Below, piece after piece: positions 17,730 through 27,265 of a stretch of DNA of 64,000 nt. The DNA is from Segetibacter koreensis DSM 18137 (lineage in GTDB: Bacteria; Bacteroidota; Bacteroidia; Chitinophagales; Chitinophagaceae): positions 62,001 to 126,000 of the forward strand of contig NZ_KB893385.1 of assembly GCF_000374045.1 (NCBI RefSeq), given 5' to 3'. The notes beneath the pieces are model-generated. The model saw only the letters and a list, made by a program, of their open reading frames with translations. It did not search any database and was not told the DNA's origin. Within the stretch, counting starts at the first letter, position 1; the number at the start of each line of letters is the position of its first letter. Position numbers and translations under genes: made by a program.

Positions 17730-18983
17730 ATGGATATATTAAAACTAATAACAGCAGGAAGTGTTGATGATGGTAAAAGTACTTTAATAGGACGTTTACT
17801 TTACGATAGCAAATCAATTTTGATTGATCAGTTAGAGGCGATCGAAAAACAAAGTAAGAATAAGGAACAAGGTGAAATCGACCTGGCTTTGCTTACTGAT
17901 GGTCTTCGTGCTGAGCGTGAGCAGGGAATTACAATAGACGTTGCATACAAGTATTTTTCAACGCCTAAACGCAAGTTTATTATTGCAGATGCTCCGGGCC
18001 ATATACAGTACACTCGCAACATGGTTACAGGCGCAAGCAATTCTGACCTTGTTATTATTTTAATTGATGCCCGTCATGGTGTTATTGAGCAAACACGGCG
18101 TCATTCTATTATTGCTTCCTTGCTTCAGCTTCCGCATATTGTAGTTGCTATAAATAAAATGGACCTGGTTGAATTTAAAGAAGATGTTTATAATAATATC
18201 GTAATTGAATATTCAAAAGTTGCTGCTCAGCTAGGTTTAAAGGACGTTACTTATATTCCTATCTCTGCTTTAAATGGTGATAATATTGTTGACAAGAGCG
18301 ATAAAATGCCTTGGTATCAAGGCGAGTCATTGTTGTCTTTTTTAGAGCAAGTAGAAGTCGAAAAAGATATTAATTATACAGACGCCCGTTTTCCGGTTCA
18401 GTATGTAATAAGACCTCAAACAGAAGAATTACATGATTATCGTGGATATGCCGGAAAGCTTATAAGCGGTGTTTTTGCAAAAGGTGATAAAATAATTGTA
18501 CAGCCTTCTGGTTTGACAAGCAAAATAAAATCTATAGAAATTGGGGGCGAAGAGATAGATGAAGCTTATGCACCGCAAAGTGTTGTGTTACAACTGGAAG
18601 ATGACATAGATGTAAGCCGTGGTGATGTAATAGTGCCGGTTGATAATCTTCCTCATGTAGAGCAGGAAGTAGATGTACTGGTATGTTGGATGGCAAATAA
18701 ACCATTTGCTGCAGGCAATCGTTATTTTCTGCAAATAAATAGCCGTGTCGTAAAAACCGTAGTGAAAGAAATCGATTACAGGCTGGATGTTAACAGTCTC
18801 GAAAAAGATTATAGCATAAAAAGCGCTGCATTGAATGATGTGGTAAAAGCTAAGATTAAAACAGCGTCACCAATTGTATTTGATGAGTATGATAAACTAC
18901 GAGTAAACGGTGGAGCTATTTTAATTGACGAAACAAGTTTAGTAACAGTCGGCGCTTGCATGATACAAACCCTTAACCCGTAA
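17730..18983 (+). CDS. cysN: Sulfate adenylyltransferase subunit 1 (GTPase)
   Basis: A 417-residue EF-Tu-like GTPase with GSVDDGKS at 10-17, DAPGH at 87-91 and NKMD at 142-145, then two beta-barrel domains. GTP hydrolysis drives APS formation by CysD. The length fits CysN alone: there is no C-terminal APS kinase domain as in CysNC fusions, which suits the APS-reducing CysH. It starts 166 bp after cysD, the largest gap in the first half of the operon, with a GC-rich palindrome at its start codon. Confidence 0.95.
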   Translation: MDILKLITAGSVDDGKSTLIGRLLYDSKSILIDQLEAIEKQSKNKEQGEIDLALLTDGLRAEREQGITIDVAYKYFSTPKRKFIIADAPGHIQYTRNMVTGASNSDLVIILIDARHGVIEQTRRHSIIASLLQLPHIVVAINKMDLVEFKEDVYNNIVIEYSKVAAQLGLKDVTYIPISALNGDNIVDKSDKMPWYQGESLLSFLEQVEVEKDINYTDARFPVQYVIRPQTEELHDYRGYAGKLISGVFAKGDKIIVQPSGLTSKIKSIEIGGEEIDEAYAPQSVVLQLEDDIDVSRGDVIVPVDNLPHVEQEVDVLVCWMANKPFAAGNRYFLQINSRVVKTVVKEIDYRLDVNSLEKDYSIKSAALNDVVKAKIKTASPIVFDEYDKLRVNGGAILIDETSLVTVGACMIQTLNP

Positions 18984-19001
18984 AGGACACTAATAAGAGC
19001 T

Positions 19002-19865
19002 ATGGAATTGCAAACAGAACCACATACTCAAAGCATGGATCAACGGGAGTTTATCAACGCAGTCTTTAAACGGAACACAACTTGTTTTAAAGGATTTCCT
19101 GATAAGCAAATTGCAGAAGATTTTATAGATGAATTGTTTTTTTTCCTGTTTGGTACACATAAAAGAAAGTTGGGGGAAGAAAAACTTGTTGAGCAATATG
19201 AAGGCATTAAAAGCACTTTTTCAGCATTGCTTTTCGAACTGGTTAAAAATGAAGAACAGGTAAAACAGCATACTTCCAGTCTGTTTGCTGCTATTCCACA
19301 TACATATAAAAATTTGCTGTTAGACGCAGAAGAAATTTTAAAATTTGACCCTGCTGCTCAGTCTATTGAAGAAGTATTGGTTGCCTATCCGGGGTTTTAT
19401 GCAACCGCAATTTACCGTATTGCCCACCAGTTACATACCCAGGGAATTAAAACTTTACCAAGAATATTGTCTGAATATGCACATAGCAAAACGGGGATAG
19501 ATATACATCCCGGGGCAGAAATTGGCGAGTCATTTTTTATTGACCATGGTACCGGTATTGTAATTGGTGAAACAGCGATAATCGGAAATTGCGTAAAAGT
19601 ATATCAGGGCGTTACGTTGGGTGCATTAAATGTTGCTAAAAGTGCGGCTAGTACCAAACGTCATCCAACTATCGAAAACAATGTAATTATTTATTCAGGT
19701 GCTACGATTTTAGGCGGCGACACAATAATAGGACATGATAGCATTATTGGTGGTAATGTCTGGCTAACTTATAGCGTTCCACCTTTTTCAGTAGTATATC
19801 ATAAAAGTGAAATACAGGTGAGGGATAAAAATCCTTTGCCAGAGGTTTTAAATTTTGTGATATAA
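19002..19865 (+). CDS. cysE: Serine O-acetyltransferase
   Basis: A 287-residue protein with an alpha-helical N-terminal part (about 1-150) and a left-handed beta-helix of hexapeptide repeats (about 165-270), including [25 protein letters not shown] and YQGVTLGA. These are the acyltransferase and active-site strands of the SAT/EpsC type. It makes O-acetylserine, the acceptor for sulfide. Gap to cysN is 18 bp and to cysK 16 bp, so the cysteine-forming pair is cotranscribed with sulfate activation. Confidence 0.93.
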   Translation: MELQTEPHTQSMDQREFINAVFKRNTTCFKGFPDKQIAEDFIDELFFFLFGTHKRKLGEEKLVEQYEGIKSTFSALLFELVKNEEQVKQHTSSLFAAIPHTYKNLLLDAEEILKFDPAAQSIEEVLVAYPGFYATAIYRIAHQLHTQGIKTLPRILSEYAHSKTGIDIHPGAEIGESFFIDHGTGIVIGETAIIGNCVKVYQGVTLGALNVAKSAASTKRHPTIENNVIIYSGATILGGDTIIGHDSIIGGNVWLTYSVPPFSVVYHKSEIQVRDKNPLPEVLNFVI

Positions 19866-19881
19866 CAATATAAAAATAAAG

Positions 19882-20793
19882 ATGAAAGCGCAGAATATAT
19901 TAGAAACGATAGGAAATACACCGCATGTACGTATTAATAAGTTGTTTGGTAATGAATATGAGGTATGGATAAAACTGGAGAAGAATAATCCGGGAGCAAG
20001 TATAAAAGACAGGATTGCTTTATCGATGGTTGAAGATGCAGAAGCCAGAGGCATTTTAAAAGAAGGCAGTGTAATTGTTGAACCGACCTCAGGTAATACA
20101 GGTATCGGACTGGCTATGGTGGCTGCAGTAAAAGGTTATAAGCTAATTGTTGTAATGCCTGAAAGTATGAGCATTGAAAGGAGAAAACTTATGGCACTTT
20201 ATGGGGCCGAGTTTGTACTGACTCCTCGTGAAAAAGGCATGAAAGGAGCTATTGAAACAGCGACAGAAATCGTAAACACAACATCAAATGCCTGGATGCC
20301 TGCCCAGTTTGATAATCCTGCAAATACTGAGATTCACAGGCGTACTACTGCAACTGAGATATTAAATGATTTTCCGGAAGGATTGGATTATATAATTACA
20401 GGTGTTGGTACAGGCGGACATATTACGGCTTTGTGCGAAATACTGAAAGAAAAATTTGCAAATCTAAAAGTATTTGCAGTTGAACCTGCATTATCACCGG
20501 TAATTAGTGGTGGCGCTCCAGGTCCTCACCCGTTACAAGGGTTAGGTGCTGGTTTTGTTCCATCTATCTTAAATACGGCTCTTTTAGATGGTACTATTCA
20601 GATTCAAAAAGAAGAAGCATTTGAATACGCACAACGTGCAGCAAGGGAAGAAGGGATTTTGGTAGGTATTTCTACAGGAGCTGCATTAGCGGCAGTCGCT
20701 CAAAAATTACCATCAATTCCAAAAGGTTCCAGAGTGCTTACATTTTGTTATGATACAGGTGAAAGGTATTTATCTATAGAAGGTTTGTTTTAA
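19882..20793 (+). CDS. cysK: Cysteine synthase (O-acetylserine sulfhydrylase)
   Basis: A 303-residue PLP enzyme. The PLP lysine is K42 in SIKDR, the TSGNTG substrate loop lies at 69-74, and the phosphate-binding GVGTGGH loop near 173-179; the C-terminal STGAA is also present. It combines O-acetylserine and sulfide to cysteine. It directly follows cysE, and the two gene products form a regulatory complex in other bacteria. CysK and CysM cannot be fully separated by sequence inspection. Confidence 0.92.
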   Translation: MKAQNILETIGNTPHVRINKLFGNEYEVWIKLEKNNPGASIKDRIALSMVEDAEARGILKEGSVIVEPTSGNTGIGLAMVAAVKGYKLIVVMPESMSIERRKLMALYGAEFVLTPREKGMKGAIETATEIVNTTSNAWMPAQFDNPANTEIHRRTTATEILNDFPEGLDYIITGVGTGGHITALCEILKEKFANLKVFAVEPALSPVISGGAPGPHPLQGLGAGFVPSILNTALLDGTIQIQKEEAFEYAQRAAREEGILVGISTGAALAAVAQKLPSIPKGSRVLTFCYDTGERYLSIEGLF

Positions 20794-20881
20794 ACAAATT
20801 TCATAGAAAATGCTGAAAACCAGGAAAAGCTTATTAGGGATTGTATTTCCCTGATCTCCTTTTCCAACAGAAAATTTTATT

Positions 20882-21742
20882 ATGATAACCGGAATACAAC
20901 AGGTGAAAGGGAAAGTGATATTAGCTGCTGCTGGTCCGGGTGACCCTGAACTTATCACTATAAAAACTGCCCGTTATTTGTCACAGGCGGATGTTGTGCT
21001 AACGGACCGCCTGGTTAGTGAAGAAATATTGAACCAATACGTAAAACCTGATGCAGAGATTGTATATGTAGGAAAGCAATGCCGCAGAGGCGTGTCTACC
21101 CCGCAGTCAACCATTAATGAACTGATGGTGCAATTTGCATCGGAAGGTAAACTGGTGGTACGTTTAAAAGGTGGTGATGTATCGATATTCTCAAATATTA
21201 TGGATGAATTAGAAACGGTTGTTTCTAATAATATTCCTTACGAAATTATTCCCGGCGTAACTGCCGCTTTAGGTGCAGCAGCTTATGCGGGCATTCCATT
21301 AACTGCAAGAGGATATTCAACAGCAGTTCGGTTGCTTACTTACTATAAATCAGACGTAGTTACAAACGAATACTGGAAAGAACTTGCCGAAACCGACGAT
21401 ACCCTGGTTTTTTATATGTCGTCAGAAACATTGGATAAACTGGTAGAAAAACTGGTAGAAAATAGCATTGCAGAAAATAAACTACTTGCAGTAATTGAAC
21501 AGGCAACAACTCCTTTGCAAAATGTTCACATTGCAAGTTTATATGAATATGAAGAACGGCTGAAAGGTGTGTCTTTTATTTCGCCGTCATTGGTAATTAT
21601 AGGAAAAGTAGTTGCTCTTAATGAGCAATTTGGCTGGCTAAAAAACAGTAATAGCAGCGAATATTATTTCAAACCGGTTTCTAATCAATTTACAACAATC
21701 GAAAATTCGAATAAAGCAATCTTAAATGCTACAAGAGTCTAA
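20882..21742 (+). CDS. cobA: Uroporphyrinogen-III C-methyltransferase (SUMT)
   Basis: A 286-residue SAM-dependent methyltransferase of the tetrapyrrole methylase fold. Motifs: AAGPGDPELIT near 18-28, VYVGKQ near 60, VRLKGGDVSIF near 94-104 and PGVTAALGAAAYAGIPLT near 128. It makes precorrin-2, the precursor of siroheme for CysI. The C-terminal 30 residues are beyond the usual SUMT end. The next gene, cysJ, overlaps its 3' end by 17 bp, so expression of the flavoprotein is coupled to siroheme synthesis. Confidence 0.92.
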   Translation: MITGIQQVKGKVILAAAGPGDPELITIKTARYLSQADVVLTDRLVSEEILNQYVKPDAEIVYVGKQCRRGVSTPQSTINELMVQFASEGKLVVRLKGGDVSIFSNIMDELETVVSNNIPYEIIPGVTAALGAAAYAGIPLTARGYSTAVRLLTYYKSDVVTNEYWKELAETDDTLVFYMSSETLDKLVEKLVENSIAENKLLAVIEQATTPLQNVHIASLYEYEERLKGVSFISPSLVIIGKVVALNEQFGWLKNSNSSEYYFKPVSNQFTTIENSNKAILNATRV

Positions 21743-23438
21743 ATTAAAAAACCTGCTTGACTATTTATCCACCCTTACTAATGAGGAAACGATTTGGGTA
21801 AGTGGTTACTTGTCAGGAATGCTTTCTAACGGAAAAGTACAGCCCGCAACAGCAGTACCAGCCGCAGAAGCAAAGCCATTGGTAAATAAGATTACTATTA
21901 CTTATGGCACTGAAACAGGCAATTCAAAGAAATTAGCTTCTGAGTTTGCTTCAAAAGCAAAGAAAAATGGAATTAATGCAAAGGTGGTAAGTCTCGACCA
22001 GTATAGATTAAACGACCTCCCAAAGGAAGATTATTTCTTATCCATCGTGAGCACGCATGGTGAAGGAGAACCTCCTGCGGCAGCAAAAAAGTTTTATGAC
22101 CACATTCATTCAAATGGCTTCACACTAGACAAACTAAAATATGGCGTTTTAGCGTTAGGCGATACTTCTTATCCACTATTTTGTACCGCCGGCGAAGATG
22201 TAGATAAGCAATTAGAAAAGCTGGGCGGAAAGCGGATTATACCCCTGCAGAAGTGTGACGTTGATTTCGAAAGCGACGCGAATGGATGGTTTACCCAGGT
22301 TTTGCACCAACTGACTGCTCCGGCTCCCGCAGCAAATACCCAGGTCATTTCTGCTCCGGTAATTAGCAAAAAATCAACTGGCAAAAAGATCTATAACGGC
22401 ACTATTTTAACCAATGTAAATCTTAACGACAGGGGCTCTAACAAAGAAACTCATCATGTTGAAATTGCTGCTGAGGATATAGAATATTTGCCCGGCGACT
22501 CGCTTGGTGTTATTCCTGAAAACCCGTTAAGAATTGTTGAACCGATAGTTGAACTTTTAAATATAGACCGTCAAAAAACCTTTACTTTTCGCAGTGAAGA
22601 AGTAACTGCTTTTGATTTGCTTAAAAAGAAGCTGAATATTTTTTATTTACCAGAAAGGGTAGTTAGTAAATATGCCGCTTTGGTTAACCAGGATATCCCT
22701 TCAACAAAAATTGCTTTGCTTGATTTGTTGAAAATTTATCCATTAAAAGACAATAGCCAATTTGATGAGTTGATAGAAATACTTGAACCTATTGCTCCAA
22801 GATTATATTCTATTTCTTCATCTCCTGAAGCACATAGCGGAGAAGTGCATATAACTGTTGCAAGAGACAAGTTTCATGTAAATGAAGAATGGAAATGTGG
22901 TTTGTGTTCTGATTATTTATCTCAGTTACCAGTTGATAGTAATATCGAATTTTACATTCACAAAAATAATCAGTTCCGTTTACCCGCAGATGATAAAGAC
23001 ATCATTATGATCGGCCCGGGAACAGGGATTGCACCTTTCCGTTCTTTTCTTGCACAACGCGATGCAACAGGTGCAACGGGCCTTAGCTGGCTATTTTTTG
23101 GAGACCAGCATTTTGTAACCGATTTTCTATACCAGACAGAACTTCAAAACTGGAAAGAAACAGGAACACTTACAAAAATAAATGTAGCCTTCTCCCGTGA
23201 CCAGAAAGAAAAAGTATATGTACAGCATAAAATGCTAAAGCATGGAGAAGAATTATACAGTTGGATAAACAGTGGAGCTTCAGTATACGTTTGTGGAGCG
23301 AAAGAACCAATGAGTGCTGATGTAGAAGATACATTAATGCAAATTGTAGAAAAGTTTGGCAATAAAACAATAGAAGAAGCAGTACAATTTATTGAACAAT
23401 TAAAAGAAGATGACAGGTATTTGAAGGATGTGTATTAG
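21726..23438 (+). CDS. cysJ: Sulfite reductase [NADPH] flavoprotein alpha-subunit
   Basis: A 570-residue diflavin reductase: an N-terminal helical cap (1-50), an FMN-binding flavodoxin domain with TYGTETGNS near 57-66, an FAD domain with RLYSISSSP near 358-366, and an NADPH domain with GPGTGIAPFRSF near 423 and a C-terminal region ending in RYLKDVY with the conserved aromatic last residue. It passes electrons from NADPH to CysI. The start overlaps cobA by 17 bp. Confidence 0.94.
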   Translation: MLQESKLKNLLDYLSTLTNEETIWVSGYLSGMLSNGKVQPATAVPAAEAKPLVNKITITYGTETGNSKKLASEFASKAKKNGINAKVVSLDQYRLNDLPKEDYFLSIVSTHGEGEPPAAAKKFYDHIHSNGFTLDKLKYGVLALGDTSYPLFCTAGEDVDKQLEKLGGKRIIPLQKCDVDFESDANGWFTQVLHQLTAPAPAANTQVISAPVISKKSTGKKIYNGTILTNVNLNDRGSNKETHHVEIAAEDIEYLPGDSLGVIPENPLRIVEPIVELLNIDRQKTFTFRSEEVTAFDLLKKKLNIFYLPERVVSKYAALVNQDIPSTKIALLDLLKIYPLKDNSQFDELIEILEPIAPRLYSISSSPEAHSGEVHITVARDKFHVNEEWKCGLCSDYLSQLPVDSNIEFYIHKNNQFRLPADDKDIIMIGPGTGIAPFRSFLAQRDATGATGLSWLFFGDQHFVTDFLYQTELQNWKETGTLTKINVAFSRDQKEKVYVQHKMLKHGEELYSWINSGASVYVCGAKEPMSADVEDTLMQIVEKFGNKTIEEAVQFIEQLKEDDRYLKDVY

Positions 23439-23540
23439 CCTCATCCCCAAGAGGGTGTAAGGGTTACCTATTTCATATCAGTTTTTACAACAATATTTTA
23501 AACAACACTTTCCCTATTTTAAAAGGAGTTCTTAAAAATT

Positions 23541-23556
23541 CCCTTTGGGTGGGGGC
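23541..23556. repeat. GC-rich CCCTTTGGG-TGGGGGC element ahead of cysI
   Basis: CCCTTTGGG (23541-23549) followed by TGGGGGC, 19 bp before the ATG of cysI. It has the same layout as the elements at the cysN and dnaJ starts. A looser version lies just after the cysJ stop (23445-23470). It explains why the open frame extends upstream of the real start. Confidence 0.5.
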
Positions 23557-23574
23557 AAATTCCGGCTCACAATC

Positions 23575-25248
23575 ATGGCTGAAAATAACGAGAACCTTTC
23601 GTCAACCGAGAGGATAAAGATGGCAAGTGATAGTCTTAGAGGAACATTTGTTGAAAGTCTTGCTAATGAGATTACAGGCAGTATAAATGAAGATGATATT
23701 GCACTTGTACGCTTTCATGGAATGTATATTCAGGACGACCGCGACCGCAGGGATGAACGTGCAGAAAAGAAGCTGGAGCGCCTGTATTCCTTCATGATAA
23801 GGTTACGATTAACCGGCGGAGTTATATCTCCTGAACAATATATTGCTCTTCATAATATAGCAGGAGAAAACTCTACAGGTGTTCTTAAGATTACAACAAG
23901 ACAAACCATACAGCTGCATGGTGTTTTAAAATCTAAGGTAAAACCTACACTTAAAGCCTTTAACCAGGCCGGATTAACAACCATTGCTACCTGTGGAGAT
24001 ATAAATCGTAATGTGTTGTGTTCTTCTCATCCGAAGCAATCTCCTCTTCATGCAGAAATATTTGCTTATGCAAAAGATATAGCAACTATGATGTTGCCGA
24101 AAACAAATGCATATTATGAAATATGGCTCGATGGAGAAAAAATAGCTGATAAAGAGCTGGAGGCGGACCCCTTATACCAAAACAGGTATATGCCTCGTAA
24201 ATTTAAAGTGGGTATTGTTATTCCACCTAATAATGATATTGATGTATTAGCTAACGACCTTGCTTTGATTGCAATTGTAGACAATGGTGAACTAAAAGGG
24301 TTCAATATAGCGATTGGCGGCGGCATGTCTGCAACTCATGGCAATCCCGACCATTATCCACGTCTTGCATCTGTTCTCGGTTTTGTCGAGGGCAAAGAAA
24401 AAACATTAAAGGCTGTTTACGAGGTAGCAACCATACAGAGAGACTATGGCAATCGTAGTGATAGAAAAGTTGCCCGATTAAAATATACAGTTGACAGGCT
24501 TGGGTTAGAATGGTGGAAACAGGAGCTTGAAAGAAGATGTGGCTTTGAATTGCAGGAAGCACAGCCTTTTCATTTTGAATCTCGCCGTGATTATTATGGT
24601 TGGGAACAAAATCATGAAGGGTTATGGTATTATACTGTGTTTGTTGAAAACGGAAGAATCCTTGATGATGAAAATGTGGCTTTAAAAACTGCCTTGTTAC
24701 AAGTAGCGCAAACAGGTAAGGCGAACTTCATATTTACTTGTAATCAAAATGTAATTCTTGGTGATATACAACCAGAAGACAAAGCAGCCATTGAAGATAT
24801 TTTGAATAAGTATAGAATCATTGAACACACCAATAACGCATCTGTTATTCGTAAAAATGCTATGGCTTGTGTGGCTTTAAACACTTGCCCGCTAGCCTTG
24901 GCAGAAGGTCAGCGTTATATGCCTACGCTACTTTCAAAAATAGAACCGTTATTAATTAAGCATGACTTAATAATGGAAGAAATAGTAATGCGTATGACCG
25001 GATGTCCCAACGGATGTGCAAGACCTTTTGCAGCAGAAATAGGTTTCGTTGGAACTGCGCTTGGAAAGTACAATCTTCAGTTAGGTGGTGACAGAGTTGG
25101 CCAGCGTCTTAATAAGCTTTATAAAGAAAGCCTAGAAGAAGAAGCTATTTTAACTGAACTTGATAATCTTTTCGAACGATTTGTTGCTGAAAGAATAGAC
25201 GGTGAGACATTTGGTGATTTTACTTTTAGAAAAGTTGTAGCCCCTTAA
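23575..25248 (+). CDS. cysI: Assimilatory sulfite reductase (NADPH) hemoprotein beta-subunit
   Basis: A 557-residue siroheme/[4Fe-4S] protein. The cluster cysteines are visible at about 432 and 438 (CVALNTC) and 477 and 481 (CPNGC). Siroheme-contact arginines sit in ITTRQTIQLHG and the GIGGGMS-like segment (AIGGGMS). It reduces sulfite to sulfide with six electrons from CysJ. The open frame begins at a TTG in the GC-rich element; the ATG at 23575 is chosen because it gives the standard N-terminus. N replaces the P found in many CysI at CVALPTC. Confidence 0.95.
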   Translation: MAENNENLSSTERIKMASDSLRGTFVESLANEITGSINEDDIALVRFHGMYIQDDRDRRDERAEKKLERLYSFMIRLRLTGGVISPEQYIALHNIAGENSTGVLKITTRQTIQLHGVLKSKVKPTLKAFNQAGLTTIATCGDINRNVLCSSHPKQSPLHAEIFAYAKDIATMMLPKTNAYYEIWLDGEKIADKELEADPLYQNRYMPRKFKVGIVIPPNNDIDVLANDLALIAIVDNGELKGFNIAIGGGMSATHGNPDHYPRLASVLGFVEGKEKTLKAVYEVATIQRDYGNRSDRKVARLKYTVDRLGLEWWKQELERRCGFELQEAQPFHFESRRDYYGWEQNHEGLWYYTVFVENGRILDDENVALKTALLQVAQTGKANFIFTCNQNVILGDIQPEDKAAIEDILNKYRIIEHTNNASVIRKNAMACVALNTCPLALAEGQRYMPTLLSKIEPLLIKHDLIMEEIVMRMTGCPNGCARPFAAEIGFVGTALGKYNLQLGGDRVGQRLNKLYKESLEEEAILTELDNLFERFVAERIDGETFGDFTFRKVVAP

Positions 25249-25352
25249 AAATCTATTAGGATTGATTTAGCAAAAACGTTTTAAGTTGATTTTTTAAAAA
25301 ATTTTGAAACTGTTTTTTCCATTTTACAACAAAAACAGTTTGGGAAGAATGA

Positions 25353-26933
25353 ATGATGCCGGAAACTAAGTCAAATATAGAAGAGCAAGTTTTACCTGCA
25401 AGAGTAAAAGAAACAAACAATTTGTTTCCTGTTTTTTTAAAACTGGAACAGATGCGTCTGTTAATTGTAGGAGGCGGAAATATTGGCCTGGAAAAGCTTA
25501 ATACAGTTTTACAAAATTCTCCGTTAACTAAAATTACATTAGTTGGAATAACAATAAAAAATGAGATAAAGCACCTTGCTGCAAAGCATCCTAATATAAC
25601 ATTGCACGAAAGAGCTTTTGTTGTAGATGATTTGGAAGAAGCGGACCTGGTAATTGTTGCAATAGATGATACTTATGCAAGTGCCGAAATAAGTAATGCA
25701 GCAAAGAAAAAAGGAAAACTGGTAAATGCTGCTGATAAACCTGCCCTATGTGATTTTTACTTAGGTTCTGTTGTAAAAAAAGGTAGTCTAAAGATTGCTA
25801 TCTCTACTAATGGCAAATCGCCGACAATTGCAAAACGGCTGAAGGAAGTAATAAATAATATGTTGCCCGACGAGATGGAAAGTGTGCTCGACAACATGGA
25901 AACAATCAGGAATGGAATTGACGGTGATTTTAATGAAAAAGTAAGAAAGCTTAATGACCTTACAAAATTGCTGGTTGCCAAGCAAATTGATTTGGAAGCA
26001 GAACCAAAGCATGAAGAAAAGCAATGGCAAAAAGTTGTTAAGTGGTGTTTGTTCGCTTTTTTATTTATGATAATCGGTCATGGTTTACTTTCTTATATAC
26101 CTTATCATAGAATAATTGAAGGTGTAAGGACCATCCCGGAATATATTGATACAAAGTCTTTTTCAATCATGTTGCTTACGGGTTTCCTTGCTCAAATGAC
26201 CGATGGGTCTTTGGGGATGGGTTATGGCACTATTTCAACAACCTTTCTTTTGGCTAATGGTGTTCCGCCGGCCATTGTCAGTAGCAGAGTTCATTCTGCA
26301 AGAGTTTTTTCAAGTGGCGTATCCGGTTACAGCCATCATCGTTTTGGCAACATTAATAAAAAATTATTTCGTGCCCTTGTTATTCCCGGTGTTGTGGGTG
26401 CGGTAATAGGAGCGATTTTAGCATTTTTAGGTCAAAAATATTCTTCTTACGTCCGCATTCCCCTCTCCATTTATACCTTATATCTCGGGTATTATATTAT
26501 TAGTAAGGCTTTTAATAAAAACAGGTTTCAAAACAAAGTAAAAAAAGCGGGTTGGCTTGCTTCTGCGGGAGGCTTTATGGATGCTTTCGCTGGTGGCGGT
26601 TGGGGTACATTGGTTACAAGCACTTTAATTGCCAAAAGAAGAAGCGCCCGTTACGTAATTGGCTCAGTTTGTCTTGCAGAGTTTTTTGTAGTACTGGCAA
26701 GTTCTATCACCTTTTTTATTTTATTAAAAAGTGTTCCTCTTTTAGATGTTGCAGGCCTTATTATAGGTGGTCTTATTGCAGCACCAATAGCGGCCAGGCT
26801 GGTAGGTAAATTACCTTTAAAAACAATGTTTATTATTGTTGGTAGCTTCGTTATTCTTACAAGTTTAAATACCCTGTACAAAACTTCAAAGCAAGTCTTA
26901 CAGCCCGAGGTGAAGGCAAGTGTTCAACATTAA
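25353..26933 (+). CDS. Fusion: Met8/CysG-N-like precorrin-2 dehydrogenase + TSUP (TauE/SafE) permease
   Basis: A 526-residue protein of two parts. Residues about 25-215 form a Met8/CysG N-domain, with the NAD-binding GGGNIG near 40-45, VIVAIDDT near 101 and NAADKPALCDFY, where the aspartate fits the dehydrogenase/chelatase residue, then STNGKSP. Residues about 230-515 are a TauE/SafE permease with eight or so hydrophobic segments and the repeated GxxGMGYG and GGGWGT motifs. The first part makes siroheme from precorrin-2; the second moves sulfite, sulfate or an organosulfonate. The operon has no other sulfate permease. A second ATG is three bases in. Confidence 0.85.
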   Translation: MMPETKSNIEEQVLPARVKETNNLFPVFLKLEQMRLLIVGGGNIGLEKLNTVLQNSPLTKITLVGITIKNEIKHLAAKHPNITLHERAFVVDDLEEADLVIVAIDDTYASAEISNAAKKKGKLVNAADKPALCDFYLGSVVKKGSLKIAISTNGKSPTIAKRLKEVINNMLPDEMESVLDNMETIRNGIDGDFNEKVRKLNDLTKLLVAKQIDLEAEPKHEEKQWQKVVKWCLFAFLFMIIGHGLLSYIPYHRIIEGVRTIPEYIDTKSFSIMLLTGFLAQMTDGSLGMGYGTISTTFLLANGVPPAIVSSRVHSARVFSSGVSGYSHHRFGNINKKLFRALVIPGVVGAVIGAILAFLGQKYSSYVRIPLSIYTLYLGYYIISKAFNKNRFQNKVKKAGWLASAGGFMDAFAGGGWGTLVTSTLIAKRRSARYVIGSVCLAEFFVVLASSITFFILLKSVPLLDVAGLIIGGLIAAPIAARLVGKLPLKTMFIIVGSFVILTSLNTLYKTSKQVLQPEVKASVQH

Positions 26934-27152
26934 TATCTGTTCGCCATTGCTTCTGTAGTAGATATAGATAATTAATTAAACTTTCTCCTTTAAGAAAGAT
27001 GAGCGAAATACGACCCAACAAATGCTTCATTTGAGTAACTATGCTCATACCAGAATATCTAAAAAAGAATTTTCTTCTTTGAAAACATTTTATAGCCTGC
27101 CCCTTTTTTGCAACCTAAAAAGACTTCCGCGAACTAAGTGTTTAAAATAAAT

Positions 27153-27182
27153 TTGGAAAGTAAAAATAGTGTACTACTTTTG
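27153..27182 (+). promoter_or_regulatory. Promoter of the leader ORF and TonB receptor (TTG-N19-TACTTTTG)
   Basis: TTG at 27153-27155 and TACTTTTG at 27175-27182 with a 19-bp spacer. Transcription would begin near 27188-27190, inside the palindromic operator and about 14 bp before the leader ORF. Confidence 0.7.
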
Positions 27183-27200
27183 TCTACCAATTTAGTGGAC
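27182..27200. promoter_or_regulatory. Palindromic operator GTCTAC-N7-GTGGAC at the TonB receptor promoter
   Basis: Six-base arms with one mismatch and a CAATTTA spacer. It shares TCTAC-(C/T)(A/G)ATTT(A/G)-GT(A/G)GAC with the cysH operator at 15841-15857. It begins at the last base of the -7 box and covers the start point, a classical repressor site. Confidence 0.6.
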
Positions 27201-27202
27201 TA

Positions 27203-27265
27203 ATGAATAAAATTTCTTTTCTGATTCTCGGTCATGCCCCTTCAACAACTACCTGTTGTGGGTAA
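27203..27265 (+). CDS. Putative 20-codon leader peptide ending Thr-Thr-Thr-Cys-Cys-Gly
   Basis: ATG at 27203, stop TAA at 27263-27265. The peptide begins MNKISFLIL and ends APSTTTCCG. Two tandem Cys codons (27254-27259) sit one codon from the stop, just downstream of a strong promoter and 30 bp upstream of the TonB receptor ATG. The layout is like amino-acid-starvation leader peptides: short, just after the start point, with repeated codons of the pathway product at the end. Cysteine-codon leader ORFs controlling sulfur genes are known in mycobacteria; I know of no described case in Bacteroidota. Translation is inferred. Confidence 0.5.
   Translation: MNKISFLILGHAPSTTTCCG

Noticed and set aside
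27250-27264. TACC-N7-GGTA as another operator copy
   Set aside because: It lies within the leader ORF and lacks the outer TC/GA bases of the shared operator; it follows from the codons and hairpin sequence.
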